Below, one piece after another: positions 51,793 to 61,143 of a stretch of 64,000 nt of DNA. The translations under genes and the position numbers were made by a program. The DNA lies in assembly GCF_000298315.2 (NCBI RefSeq), contig NZ_AEYE02000015.1, forward strand, positions 310,001-374,000, given 5' to 3'. Origin of the DNA: Rhizobium grahamii CCGE 502 (lineage in GTDB: Bacteria; Pseudomonadota; Alphaproteobacteria; Rhizobiales; Rhizobiaceae). The first letter of the stretch is position 1. Every line of letters starts with the position of its first letter. Under the pieces are notes generated by a model. That model was not told the DNA's origin. It saw only the letters and a list, made by a program, of their open reading frames with translations, and made no database searches.

Positions 51793-52093
51793 GTTAGCTG
51801 CCAATCGCACCGTGGTTTTCCGATGACGGCAACGCGAATGAAGGTCGGACTTTGAGGTTCGTAGTGACCTATTCTCTCCGTTGCAGGGAGTGGCGGCAAC
51901 GAACCGACGTCTTGGACGCATCGCTTCTCCCAAATTGCGACCTTAAGTCTCAATTCGCCCGCTAGACTTCCACGAGCCGAGCCGAATTCATTTGCCTAAG
52001 AGGCGGAATGGCGGGAAATTGACTGAGGTTGTCTGCTGAGCAACCAAGTGTGGCAACGGCAAGATGACAAGAGCGTCCTCCAGGGAGGAGTAA
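51793..52093. other. Intergenic region, no gene seen
   Basis: 301 bases between the MFS transporter and the Rieske reductase gene. No open frame on the plus strand is credible. GGGAGGAG directly before 52094 is the ribosome site of the reductase gene. Confidence 0.4.
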
Positions 52094-53626
52094 ATGGCCG
52101 ACGACCATTCAAAGCTCAAGGGACCCGATCTGGCCCTCGGTATTGCGCTTGCCGATCTGGCTGATGGAGGCAAGCTGGTCGGTCATTGCGACGGCGAACC
52201 GGTGCTCTTGGTGCGCCGCGGAGCAGAGATATTTGCGGTTTCTGCCACTTGCTCCCACTATGGCGGACCACTGGTAGACGGTCTCGTCGTCGACGATACC
52301 GTTCGCTGTCCTTGGCATCACGCCTGCTTTGACCTTCTCACCGGAGAGGCGTTGCGCGCGCCGGCCCTATCGCCACTCGCTTGTTGGTCGGTCGAGCGGC
52401 GCGACGAAAGGATCTTCGTTGGCGAGAAGCGCAAGAAGCTGTCCCCCACCGCGCGCGAAAGCAAGACAGGTGCTTCTCCAGAGCGGATCGCAATCGTCGG
52501 CGGTGGCGCGGCCGGTTTTGCCGCAGCCGAGAGGCTGCGGCGTGAGCAATATCAGGGCGATATTGTCATGATCAGCGACGATGAGGCACCGCCCGTCGAC
52601 CGCCCCAACCTCTCAAAGGACTATCTCGCAGGCAAGGCTCCTGAAGACTGGATTCCGCTACGCAACGAAAACTTCTATGCCAAGAATGGCATCGATCTGC
52701 GCCTCGGCATCAAGGTTGCCAGTATCGATGTCGGTGCCGGCGAGGTCGCGCTCGCCAACGGAGCACGGTTGGCATTCGACAAATTGTTGCTCGCGACCGG
52801 TGCCGAACCGATGCGCTTGACCATCCCCGGCGCCGACATGCCTCATGTCCATACGTTGCGTTCGCTGGCCGACAGCCGCAGGATCATCGCACAAGCTAGC
52901 GCTGCGCGACACGCTGTGGTACTCGGCGCGAGCTTCATCGGTCTCGAGGTTGCCGCCGCTCTTCGGACCCGCGGTCTCGAAGTGCATGTGGTAGCGCCCG
53001 GTGAACGGCCGATGGAACGGGTGCTGGGACCTCAGATGGGCGACTTCATTCGCGCTCTGCATGAGGAAAATGGCGTCGTCTTCCACCTGGGAGATAGGGC
53101 GGCGAGTATTAGTGCGAGCGAGGTCCTGCTGAGCAGCGGCAGCACCCTGGTCGCCGACATCGTCGTTGCCGGCATCGGCGTGCGACCACGGGTCGATATT
53201 GCCGAAACAGCTGGCCTCGCCACTGATCGAGGCGTCCTAGTCAATGCCTATCTCGAAACCAGCGCCTCCGGCATATATGCAGCCGGCGACATCGCGCGGT
53301 GGCCCGACAGCCACAGCGGCGAAAACATCAGGGTGGAGCACTGGGTGGTGGCGCAGCGGCAGGGTGCTACCGCGGCGCTGAACATGCTCGGACACCGGAA
53401 GAAATTCACGGATGTACCGTTCTTCTGGAGTCAACACTACGACGTTCCGATCAATTATGTCGGCCATGCCGAGGGATGGGACAAAATCGAGGTCGAGGGC
53501 GACATTGCCGCTAGGGATTGCCTCGTGCGCTACAAGCGTGGTGGGCAGGTCCAGGCAGTTGCCACGATCTTCTGCGATGTCGAAAGCCTCGAGGCAGAAC
53601 TGGCGATGGAGCGCGGCACGGCCTAG
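52094..53626 (+). CDS. Rieske-domain FAD-dependent pyridine nucleotide-disulfide reductase (AIFL-like)
   Basis: A 510-residue oxidoreductase. The N-terminal Rieske domain (about 15-105) binds a 2Fe-2S cluster through CSHYGG (Cys53, His55) and CPWHHACF (Cys72, His75). The FAD/NAD module follows, with IAIVGGGAAGFAAAERLR (about 130), LLLATGAEPMRL, a second dinucleotide fold HAVVLGASFIGLEVA and the GIYAAGDIARWP FAD motif; a reductase C-terminal domain ends the protein. It likely passes electrons from NAD(P)H to an unknown acceptor, such as a ferredoxin or oxygenase. It stands alone; no oxygenase is adjacent. Confidence 0.92.
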   Translation: MADDHSKLKGPDLALGIALADLADGGKLVGHCDGEPVLLVRRGAEIFAVSATCSHYGGPLVDGLVVDDTVRCPWHHACFDLLTGEALRAPALSPLACWSVERRDERIFVGEKRKKLSPTARESKTGASPERIAIVGGGAAGFAAAERLRREQYQGDIVMISDDEAPPVDRPNLSKDYLAGKAPEDWIPLRNENFYAKNGIDLRLGIKVASIDVGAGEVALANGARLAFDKLLLATGAEPMRLTIPGADMPHVHTLRSLADSRRIIAQASAARHAVVLGASFIGLEVAAALRTRGLEVHVVAPGERPMERVLGPQMGDFIRALHEENGVVFHLGDRAASISASEVLLSSGSTLVADIVVAGIGVRPRVDIAETAGLATDRGVLVNAYLETSASGIYAAGDIARWPDSHSGENIRVEHWVVAQRQGATAALNMLGHRKKFTDVPFFWSQHYDVPINYVGHAEGWDKIEVEGDIAARDCLVRYKRGGQVQAVATIFCDVESLEAELAMERGTA

Positions 53627-53810
53627 AACGTGACGGGATCATGCAGTATGCATGCGTTTTGCTCAGGCGATCGGCAAAACATCCAGACCGGCCCGGGAGT
53701 GGAAAATCTCAGGCGACTGGAAGCGTCCGCTCGGACGATGGCTATAAACGTCCAGTAATCGCAGCACTAGCTCAGCTTGGCGGAGGAGAGCCGCCCCCGT
53801 CATTTGCTGG

Positions 53811-54464
53811 CTAGTTTGAACAAACCGCGGCTTCCCGCTCAAGCTTTCGAGCATACTCGGTAAGTGGGTAGCAAAGCACAAAGAAGATGACAGCGACTAG
53901 CCCGTAAACCTTGAAAGGTTCGAACGTCGCGTTGTTGATCGCGTTTGCGGTCCTCATCAGTTCCTCAAAGCCAAGAATGGACGTCAAGGCCGTGCTCTTG
54001 ATGAGCTGCACGAGAAACCCGACGGTCGGGGCGCGGGTTATCCTGAAAGCCTGTGGGAGGATAATGAGCCGAAGCTCTTGCAGGCGGTGCAGACCGAGAC
54101 TTGCGCCAGCGTCCCACTGACCGCGCGGGAGCGCCTCGACGCCGCTCCGCCAGATCTCGGCGAGATACGCGCTTGCATAAAATGTCAGCCCACATACGGC
54201 AGCCGTCCAGGGCTCGATGCGGAATCCCAACATGGGCAAGCCAAAAAACATCAGGAAAAGCTGCATGAGGAGCGGCGTCCCCTGGAACAGCGCGATGTAA
54301 CCTGACGCCAGGCGCCGTGGCCAAAAGGCCTTCGATATACGAGCAAAGAGGATTGCCATGCCGACGCTCGCCCCGCCAACAAACGCAGCAATCGACAGAA
54401 GAAGCGTCCAACGCGTCGCGAAGACAAGATTGCGCAAAATATCCCAGAACGTGAATTCGATCAT
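53811..54464 (-). CDS. Polar amino-acid ABC transporter permease
   Basis: A 217-residue His/Glu/Gln-type permease with four or five helices. FQGTPLLMQLFLMFFGLPML is typical of this family and the EAA loop is DAGASLGLHRLQELRLIILPQA. It overlaps the second permease by 4 bases. It is the last gene of the operon, and no ATPase gene follows; the next gene lies on the other strand. Confidence 0.9.
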   Translation of the reverse strand: MIEFTFWDILRNLVFATRWTLLLSIAAFVGGASVGMAILFARISKAFWPRRLASGYIALFQGTPLLMQLFLMFFGLPMLGFRIEPWTAAVCGLTFYASAYLAEIWRSGVEALPRGQWDAGASLGLHRLQELRLIILPQAFRITRAPTVGFLVQLIKSTALTSILGFEELMRTANAINNATFEPFKVYGLVAVIFFVLCYPLTEYARKLEREAAVCSN

Positions 54465-55129
54465 GATATCCCCGCTCCAAGGAACCGGCGACCACCAGCA
54501 ATCAGCAAACGCCTGAGGCTTGCGGACATGGCAAGATAGATCATCGTCACGACAAGATAGGTCTCAAATGAACGAAAGGTGCGGGCTTGCAATAGATCGG
54601 CCTCTTGCGCCAGTTCGCGAACGGAAATCTGTGAGACCACAGCCGATTCCAGCATCATGATAACAATCTGACTTGTCAGGGCCGGAAAGATAATCTTGAG
54701 CGCCTGGGGCAAGACGACTTTAAAAAATACGTGTCTGGGCTTCAGCCCAAGCGCCCGTGCGGCCTCGCCTTGCCCTTTAGGGATAGCATCAAGTCCAGCG
54801 CCTACCACCTCGGTCGTGTAGGCCGCCATATTGAGGGTCATGGCGAGTATTGCCGCGGTCACCGGATTGAGACGGATCCCGAGGCTTGGGAGTCCAAAGA
54901 AAATGAAGAACAGCTGGACCAGGAACGGCGTGTTACGGATGACTTCAACGTAGATGCCAACAGCCCGGCGCAACCAGCCGAACCGGCTTCTTCGCGCCGC
55001 AGCGCCGAAAACACTGAGTACCGTCCCGAAGACGGTGGTGCAGGCAATCAGCAAAAGCGTCATGCCCGCGCCATATGCAAGCGCTCCCGCGCCGCCCCAA
55101 AGCCAATCGAAGCCAAGGCTATAGGTCAT
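54461..55129 (-). CDS. Polar amino-acid ABC transporter permease
   Basis: A 222-residue permease paired with the previous one. It shows VIRNTPFLVQLFFIFFGLPSLG and the EAA loop GEAARALGLKPRHVFFKVVLPQA. ATG 55129 has AAGGAGTGGCG upstream; ATG 55144 is also in frame but has no such site. Downstream of the binding-protein gene by 35 bases. Confidence 0.9.
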   Translation of the reverse strand: MTYSLGFDWLWGGAGALAYGAGMTLLLIACTTVFGTVLSVFGAAARRSRFGWLRRAVGIYVEVIRNTPFLVQLFFIFFGLPSLGIRLNPVTAAILAMTLNMAAYTTEVVGAGLDAIPKGQGEAARALGLKPRHVFFKVVLPQALKIIFPALTSQIVIMMLESAVVSQISVRELAQEADLLQARTFRSFETYLVVTMIYLAMSASLRRLLIAGGRRFLGAGIS

Positions 55130-55164
55130 CGCCACTCCTTTCACGGCAGGGAGCAGTCATACGA

Positions 55165-55956
55165 TCAATCCTTGAGATTTTCAGGGTTGAGTGGCGTCTT
55201 CAGCCAGGCCTTCGAACTAGCGTCGAGTTTCCCCTCCGCGATCATCTTGGCAACCACGTCATTGACGGCGTTCTTCAGGCCATCCTCGCTCTTGCGAAGA
55301 GCGATATGTGATGGCGACGTCAAGAGCTGGAACTTTTGTTCCGGTTTCAAGGCGTCCTGACGTGCCAGAACCTGCGCTCCAACATCGTTTCCAACCACCA
55401 TCAATTGCGTTTGACCCGAGATGAAGGCCTGGATGACGGAATTGTAGTTTTCGAAGCGCTGGATCGTTGCCGATGCGGGAGCGGCTGCCGTCAGGGAGGT
55501 GTCTTCGAGCGTGCCGCGGTTCACGGCAATCGTTTTGTCGGCGAGGTCGTCCTTGCCGCTGATGGCGACGGCTGCCGGCCCTATGACCGCGATGTAGTAG
55601 GGTGCGTAAGCGGCAGCGAAATCAATGACTTCTGCACGCTCCTTCGAATAGCCGACGCTCATCAGAATATCGACGCGCTTATCGTTCAGATAGGCAATTC
55701 GGTTCTGTCCGGTGACGCCTACGAGGTTGAGCTTCACACCAAGACTGTCGGCAATGTTCTGGGCGACATCGACATCATATCCCTTGAGGCTCATGTCCGC
55801 GCTGGCCGATGAAAATGGCGGGAAGTCGGAGAAAATACCTACGCTGATTTGGCCGGCAGCCTTGATGTCGGCGAGGTCGTCGGCATGGGCCGACAGTCCG
55901 ACCAGAGCGAACGCAGCGGCAGTTGCGATGGTTCTTCCTAGTTTGCTGATATTCAT
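55165..55956 (-). CDS. Polar amino-acid ABC transporter substrate-binding protein
   Basis: A 263-residue periplasmic binding protein of family 3. The signal peptide ends near SAHA (about 25). The core has SVGIFSDFPPFSSASADMSLKGYDVDVAQ, then VDILMSVGYSKERAEVIDFA and a C-terminal half with TIAVNRGTLEDTSLT. AAAGGGAAC precedes ATG 55956; the longer frame overlaps the ureohydrolase gene. It starts 50 bases after that gene, so the ligand may be a guanidino compound or an amino acid such as arginine; this is inference from context. Confidence 0.9.
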   Translation of the reverse strand: MNISKLGRTIATAAAFALVGLSAHADDLADIKAAGQISVGIFSDFPPFSSASADMSLKGYDVDVAQNIADSLGVKLNLVGVTGQNRIAYLNDKRVDILMSVGYSKERAEVIDFAAAYAPYYIAVIGPAAVAISGKDDLADKTIAVNRGTLEDTSLTAAAPASATIQRFENYNSVIQAFISGQTQLMVVGNDVGAQVLARQDALKPEQKFQLLTSPSHIALRKSEDGLKNAVNDVVAKMIAEGKLDASSKAWLKTPLNPENLKD

Positions 55957-56006
55957 TTTATGTTCCCTTTTTCTTGGTTCTGGATGGTGGCGGCGATCCC
56001 AACCTC

Positions 56007-57065
56007 TCAGGCGGCGTTGCGCACGGCGGGGCTGAGCATGGCGAGGCAAAGCAATTCGAATAAGACCTGCGCGGCAATCTGGGCCGTGTTGGTGGTCGCG
56101 TCATATTGCGGTGCCACTTCAACCACGTCACCGCCAACAAGATTTACTCCTCGGAGGCCTCGCAAGATGGCGAGAACTTCTCTCGGAAGCAATCCTCCAA
56201 CCTCGGGTGTCCCGGTTCCCGGCGCAAAGGCCGGATCAAGGCTGTCGACGTCAAAGCTAATGTAAGTTGGACCGGAGCCGACGACCTCGAGGGCACGTGC
56301 GATCACGGCCTTGATACCCATCTCCGCGACTTCCTCGGCGTGTATTACCGTCATGCCCGAAGCAAAGGAGAACTCCCAGAGATACTCGGCTCCGCCTCGA
56401 ATGCCTATCTGGATCGTTCTTCGAGGATCCAGGACACCGGCAAGGACGGCCTCTCGGAACGGAGCGCCGTGGTGGAACTTGGAGCCCTCGTATGGGCCAG
56501 CCGTATCGCAATGGGCATCGATGTGAATCATGCCAACAGGGGTGCGGCTCGCAAACCCCTTGAGGATGGCACCGGATATGGAATGATCTCCACCAACCGA
56601 CAGGGGGATCACCCCAGTATCGGCGATCATGCGGTAGCTGGCTTCGATGTCCGCATGACATCCCGCGAGATCGAAGCGGCTTCTCATCGGAACATCGCCG
56701 ACGTCGGCGACCTTGAGTTTGCCCATTGGCGCAACCCCGAGAACATGCTCGTAGGGCCCGACGCGTTCGATCGCCCGAACGGCTCTCGGACCCAACCGCG
56801 ACCCGGCGCGATTGGTCACACCAAGGTCCATCGGCACGCCGATCAAGGCCACATCCAGTGCTGCAAGCACATCCGGTGTAATGCCGCCCTCGATAAAGGA
56901 CGCGCCAAGGAAGGTCGCCGGATCTGCAAACGGCCACTTGCGGCTGTCGCCATCCTTGAAGACACTTGCCGCAACTTCGCGAAAGTGTGGATCGTGCATT
57001 TCGCCGCCGGCGGCATTACCGAAGCGACGGCGAAGGTCCTCCAGAAAGTCCTGGTCAATCGTCAA
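56007..57065 (-). CDS. Ureohydrolase (agmatinase/arginase family)
   Basis: A 352-residue binuclear manganese (or nickel) hydrolase that would release urea from a guanidino compound. All metal ligands are visible: GGDHS (His161), HIDAHCD (Asp183, His185, Asp187) and SFDVDSLDP (Asp272, Asp274), followed by APGTGTPEVGG as in agmatinase-type enzymes. The 50-residue N-terminal extension is longer than in E. coli SpeB. Possible substrates are agmatine, guanidinobutyrate, guanidinopropionate or guanidine; sequence alone does not decide. It heads an operon with a polar amino-acid importer and is divergent from a LysR gene. Confidence 0.9.
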   Translation of the reverse strand: MTIDQDFLEDLRRRFGNAAGGEMHDPHFREVAASVFKDGDSRKWPFADPATFLGASFIEGGITPDVLAALDVALIGVPMDLGVTNRAGSRLGPRAVRAIERVGPYEHVLGVAPMGKLKVADVGDVPMRSRFDLAGCHADIEASYRMIADTGVIPLSVGGDHSISGAILKGFASRTPVGMIHIDAHCDTAGPYEGSKFHHGAPFREAVLAGVLDPRRTIQIGIRGGAEYLWEFSFASGMTVIHAEEVAEMGIKAVIARALEVVGSGPTYISFDVDSLDPAFAPGTGTPEVGGLLPREVLAILRGLRGVNLVGGDVVEVAPQYDATTNTAQIAAQVLFELLCLAMLSPAVRNAA

Positions 57066-57336
57066 GATAAGTTCCCCGGTTCTCAGTCTGTGATGGCATC
57101 ATTCGCCCAGCCAGAATCCTTTACAACCTTGATATTTCGTGAGGGCCTATAACGATTTCTGATAGTCTGGCAGCCTCGACCGCCATTTTCAACGACAGGC
57201 CCGTTCAGATAACTTTATAGGGGCATGGGCGATCCCCGGCCCGTTGCCTCGCGGATGCAGATCGTTCAATGTCAAATTTCGCTGTCATGAGCACATTCGG
57301 ATAGCGCGCCTTTAACGCAACCGAAGACGCTGTCGA

Positions 57337-58197
57337 ATGCTTGATCTCGATTCATATCTTTTACGAGCTTTCCTGACGGTCGCCGAAATCGGAACGGTCA
57401 ACGGCGCCGCTGCCAAATTGCATCGAACTCAAGCGGCGGTCAGCATGCAAATCCGCAAGCTCGAAGAGCTCGTGGGGGTAACGCTCTTTTCTCGATCCTC
57501 CAAGGGACTTGAGCTCACGGCTCACGGCCAGGTCATGGTGGCCTATGCTCGGGAGATCGTGCTGCTCAGCGATGAAGTCGGCCGTCGGCTCACCGGAAAG
57601 GTACTCCAAGGGCGCATCCGTCTCGGGGTCGTCGAAGACTTCGCCGCCAGTCGACTGATAAACATCCTTCGCGACTTCAGGGCCCAGAACCCGAAGGTGG
57701 ATATCGACATAATCGTCGAGCCCAACCGGCGTCTGGCGGAAATGTTCGAAGAGGGAAAGCTCGATCTTGCCGTGTGCGACATCACCGTTCTCAACAGGAA
57801 GCCAATCCTGATCTGGACCGAGTACCTGACATGGGTCGTCAGATCGGATTTTGTGGTCGACGCCAGCAGACCGCTCCCGGTCATCATGTTTGACGAGGGT
57901 TGCCCCTGGAATCTCCAGACGATCGCCACGCTGTCGCAGCGAAACATAAAATGGAAGACGGCCTGCGTCGCGTCCACGTTGGTTGCCATGGCGACGGCGG
58001 TCAGGGTCGGCATAGGCGTCGGTCCCATGCTTGAAGCCACGATTCCCGAGGGATGTCGCGCGCTCGACAAGGCCGCCGACCTACCCGGCGCCGTCCGCAT
58101 CGAGATTGGATTTTATGCCCAGTCCGAGGCGTCCGAGGGCGCCCGTTATCTTGTCGAGTTCGTGTCGCGACACACAGCGATGACGGACCGCCCATAA
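57337..58197 (+). CDS. LysR-family transcriptional regulator
   Basis: A 286-residue LysR regulator. The N-terminal HTH (about 5-65) reads LRAFLTVAEIGTVNGAAAKL and QAAVSMQIRKLEELVGVTLF; the effector domain (about 90-280) is the usual two-lobed binding fold. It is divergent from the ureohydrolase operon across 271 bases and is the obvious candidate activator of it. Confidence 0.92.
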   Translation: MLDLDSYLLRAFLTVAEIGTVNGAAAKLHRTQAAVSMQIRKLEELVGVTLFSRSSKGLELTAHGQVMVAYAREIVLLSDEVGRRLTGKVLQGRIRLGVVEDFAASRLINILRDFRAQNPKVDIDIIVEPNRRLAEMFEEGKLDLAVCDITVLNRKPILIWTEYLTWVVRSDFVVDASRPLPVIMFDEGCPWNLQTIATLSQRNIKWKTACVASTLVAMATAVRVGIGVGPMLEATIPEGCRALDKAADLPGAVRIEIGFYAQSEASEGARYLVEFVSRHTAMTDRP

Positions 58198-58305
58198 CAT
58201 TCCGTTATAGCCGCGAAAAATAAAACGGCCTGTTCAACTGGCGCAGTGGCTGCAATTTGGCCTTGGCAGCAACCGACGCGCCAATTGAAACAGGGAAACC
58301 GGCCG

Positions 58306-58665
58306 ATGGCTATCGAGCACGCGTCCGTCGACGAGGCGTCGCCACTTCAAACAGTCCATATCATCGGCCAGACCGCCAATTTCGCCGCCGGGAGCAGCAT
58401 ACGCGCACAGGCTGCCGAGATCCTTGACCGTATCGATGCCCTGCTGGCGATGGAGGGTACAGACAAGTCGGAACTGATCCAAGCCAACATCTGGCTTCGC
58501 GATCTCGGGTCTTTTGCCGAGATGAACGCCGCTTGGGAACAGTGGGTAACTCCGGGCATAACGCCTCGCCGAACAACTTTTGAAGAGCATGGTCTACCAG
58601 CACTATGCGACCTTCGAGTCGACGTCATCGCCTGGCGAAAGAGCCAAGGGTTTGCGTCGTCGTAA
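58306..58665 (+). CDS. RidA/YjgF-family protein
   Basis: A 119-residue RidA-like protein, which in its best-known members deaminates reactive enamine/imine intermediates of amino-acid metabolism. ATG 58306 follows CAGGGAAACC; the frame is open from 58246. Family features are AAGSSIRAQAAEILDRIDALLAMEG in pieces, SELIQANIWLRDLGSFAEMNAAW and the end PRRTTFEEHGLP, DLRVDVIAW. The substrate-binding Arg is retained in PRRTT, but the usual C-terminal Glu context is changed, as in YjgH-like subgroups. It lies downstream of LysR and may assist the amino-acid pathway there. Confidence 0.82.
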   Translation: MAIEHASVDEASPLQTVHIIGQTANFAAGSSIRAQAAEILDRIDALLAMEGTDKSELIQANIWLRDLGSFAEMNAAWEQWVTPGITPRRTTFEEHGLPALCDLRVDVIAWRKSQGFASS

Positions 58666-58823
58666 GGTACAATTCAAAGCCGTAGCGCACCCGTACCACG
58701 ACAAGCGATTGCCTGGTGGAGCTTCACCTCCCGCGTTACCGCCGCTAGTGCGCCACCAACGGAACCGAATTCTTCCGCCCGTGTTGTTGTCTCACCGCAA
58801 ATATCCCATGGAGGAAGCAAGCG

Positions 58824-59297
58824 ATGAGCATTTTTGACCGCATAAGGAACGCCATTTTGGGCGACGTACAGGCGGCGGCACCTGTCCAACCTGCTTCTCC
58901 CTTGACTCCATCACCGGATTTTCCCGCCGATATCGTTCCGCCGCCAAGACCCGGCGCACCGCAGTCGGGTCAGATTGCCGAGCGACCGCCGATTATTACC
59001 GATCCGGCGACAGGTGCACCTCCGCCAGCCCCAACTCCTGCAGTGGATATTGAGGACGTACTCGATGAAGCCGTGAGAAACTCGGGACAGAAGCTCGATT
59101 GGCGCCATTCGATCGTCGACCTCATGAAGGCCGTGGGGATGGACGCAAGTCTGCAGGAGCGCAGGGAACTGGCTAGGGAACTTGGCTATGCCGGAGACCC
59201 AAGCGACAGCGCGAAGATGAACACCTTCCTGCACAAGACACTGATGAAGAGGCTGTCTGAAAACGGCGGGAGGGTACCGCCCGACCTACTTGATTAG
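58824..59297 (+). CDS. DUF3597 domain protein
   Basis: A 157-residue protein. The N-terminus MSIFDRIRNAILG and the C-terminal half (about 75-157), with LDWRHSIVDLMKAVGMDASL, ELARELGYAGDPSDSAKMN and LHKTLMKRLSENGGRVP, match DUF3597. The middle (about 20-72) is a Pro/Ala-rich linker of low complexity. The function of this family is unknown. ATG 58824 has GGAGGAAG upstream. It appears to stand alone. Confidence 0.85.
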   Translation: MSIFDRIRNAILGDVQAAAPVQPASPLTPSPDFPADIVPPPRPGAPQSGQIAERPPIITDPATGAPPPAPTPAVDIEDVLDEAVRNSGQKLDWRHSIVDLMKAVGMDASLQERRELARELGYAGDPSDSAKMNTFLHKTLMKRLSENGGRVPPDLLD

Positions 59298-60054
59298 CAC
59301 CTCGACGGCAAGCGACAGGGCATTCCCGCCCACCGCCGCAACATCGATCCAGACAACGCGATAAGCCTCATGGAACTGGGCCTCGACAGTGTGAAAATCG
59401 ACATCCTTGACCAGCGGATTTCCTTGGCGAAAGCCGGCCACCGCTCAGCCGGCTGGCTGTTGACGAACAACACTTCGAAATAGGGCCGGTGTCCGCCGAC
59501 CTCGCCCGTGGCAGGCGGTACGCTGGCGGCCAGGTCAAATCAGGGTGGCACCCAGCCTCAGCATGCTGCCCACGCGCCACGAGTCCGGTTCTCCCGGTCA
59601 GCCAATTCCACATGACCGCGAAGTTGATATTCGCTCAACAACGGGTACTTGCGAAGGTAAAATACCACAAGATACCACCAAGAGGAGGTATCTTACTCTC
59701 CTGCCGCACTGTGCCTCACATCTATTTCAGCCTAAAGAAACCGACATAACGCTTCTTCAACGCCGGTTCATCGGCCACATTGTGGAACGAAATTGTCGCT
59801 GGACGCTTCGATATCGGTCGGTCTGGATGATGGCACGGAGACCTGCAATTGATGCTCTTGAAAGACTTGCCTAGTCGGGCCGGCCTCTCCATACGACCGG
59901 TCGGCGCCTCTGCTCGCACCCAAAAGCCGATAGGCAGAGTTATTGAATTGTGCCCGCTGTCAACGCCGGGACCATACGAGACCCAGGCGTTGCCAGTGGT
60001 CGCAACGGCTGGAATTGCGACCACGAATTTGTCGTTACGCAGTCGCATGGCTAG
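59298..60054. other. Long intergenic region with a hairpin, no intact gene
   Basis: 757 bases between the DUF3597 and DJ-1 genes. It carries a hairpin at 59669-59694 (AAGATACC / GGTATCTT, with CC/GG pairs nearer the loop). Several frames exist on both strands (for example 59722-60048 minus), but none has a ribosome site or recognisable motif; some may be decayed gene fragments. Confidence 0.4.
59669..59694. other. Hairpin-forming inverted repeat
   Basis: AAGATACC and GGTATCTT form a perfect 8-bp stem, extended toward the loop by two further C-G pairs after one A-A mismatch. Its position far from any gene end makes its role unclear. Confidence 0.4.
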
Positions 60055-60762
60055 CTACGCGGCCGTGGAGCTTGCCTGCTCCGCTGCGCCTTTCAGAAGC
60101 TTGACGAGGGCCTGTGCACCTGCGGTGGAGGAAGCAGGGTTCTGGCCGGTGATAAGCCGACCGTCGGTGATGGCAAAGGGTTGCCAGTTGTCTTTCTTCT
60201 CGAAAAGTCCGCCGAGCCGTTTCAGTTCGTCCTCAACCAGGAAGGGCACGACCTTGGTCAGTTGAACCTCTTCCTCCTCGGTGTTGGTGAAACCTGTGAC
60301 GCGCTTGCCCTTGACGATCGGCTCCCCCTTATAGGTCACGCGATGCAAGACCCCAGGCGCATGGCACACCGCCGCGACAGGCTTTCCGGCGTTATAGAAG
60401 GATTCGATCAAGGCGATTGAGTCCAGGTCCTCGGCAAGATCCCACATCGGTCCATGGCCGCCTGGATAGAAAACCGCGTCGAAATCCTCGGACCGCATGT
60501 CCTTCAGCTTCTTCGTCGTCGCGAATACCTTCTGCGCGTCCGGATCCTTCTTGAAGCGAGCCATAGCGGCGGTCTGATTCTCGGGAAGATCGCTTTTCGG
60601 GTCGACTGGCGGCTGACCGCCCTTCGGCGAGGCGAGCGTCAGATCGATGCCGGCGTCGCGAAAGACGTAATATGGTGCTGCTCCTTCCTCAAGCCAGAAG
60701 CCCGTCTTGCGGCCGGTGCTTCCGAGTATGTCATGCGATGTGAAAACCATCAGGATCTTCAT
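60055..60762 (-). CDS. DJ-1/PfpI-family protein (Hsp31/glyoxalase III-like)
   Basis: A 235-residue class-I glutamine-amidotransferase-like protein. The nucleophile elbow is AAVCHAPG with Cys133 and His134; an acidic residue in GFWLEE (Glu25/26) would complete the active site, and YPGGHGPMWDL (about 100-109) is typical of the Hsp31/HchA-like branch. Relatives act as glyoxalase III, deglycase or chaperone. ATG 60762 has AAAGGAAGGAG upstream; the frame is open to 61029 but that covers the divergent promoter. It is divergent from the epoxide hydrolase gene. Confidence 0.9.
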   Translation of the reverse strand: MKILMVFTSHDILGSTGRKTGFWLEEGAAPYYVFRDAGIDLTLASPKGGQPPVDPKSDLPENQTAAMARFKKDPDAQKVFATTKKLKDMRSEDFDAVFYPGGHGPMWDLAEDLDSIALIESFYNAGKPVAAVCHAPGVLHRVTYKGEPIVKGKRVTGFTNTEEEEVQLTKVVPFLVEDELKRLGGLFEKKDNWQPFAITDGRLITGQNPASSTAGAQALVKLLKGAAEQASSTAA

Positions 60763-61143
60763 CTGTCGGCTCCTTCCTTTGCCGTTACGCAGCGAAACCG
60801 GCTGCATTAGGAAAGTATGCCGACGATCGCCGGGATGCGCACTTGCACGTTGGTATCGGCAACACCTTGGTATTGGGTAACATCGTGTGCTGAAATTCGC
60901 GACGCAGGACCTGAAGCGAAGCCATGCGACCGTATCGCGATCCATTGGCCATCGCCGAATCGGAATGATGATGTTCTCAGGTTGACTGGATCGACCCGAA
61001 CCATAGGAGACCGAGTTGAATGCGAGCACCCAAACGTGCTCTCGATTCCTTAATACGAAGGTGTCGCCGATACCTTAGTTCAATGGCTGTATCTCCTCTT
61101 TGGTGACTTGTTATCCGCCAGCAAACTCACACAGGAGGCTCTC
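60763..61143. promoter_or_regulatory. Divergent promoter region, DJ-1 and epoxide hydrolase genes
   Basis: 381 bases with no credible gene. It should hold divergent promoters; I saw no strong palindrome and no regulator gene adjacent. Confidence 0.4.

Noticed and set aside
59722-60048. 108-residue minus-strand frame upstream of nothing
   Set aside because: No ribosome site and no motif; could be a decayed fragment but cannot be supported.
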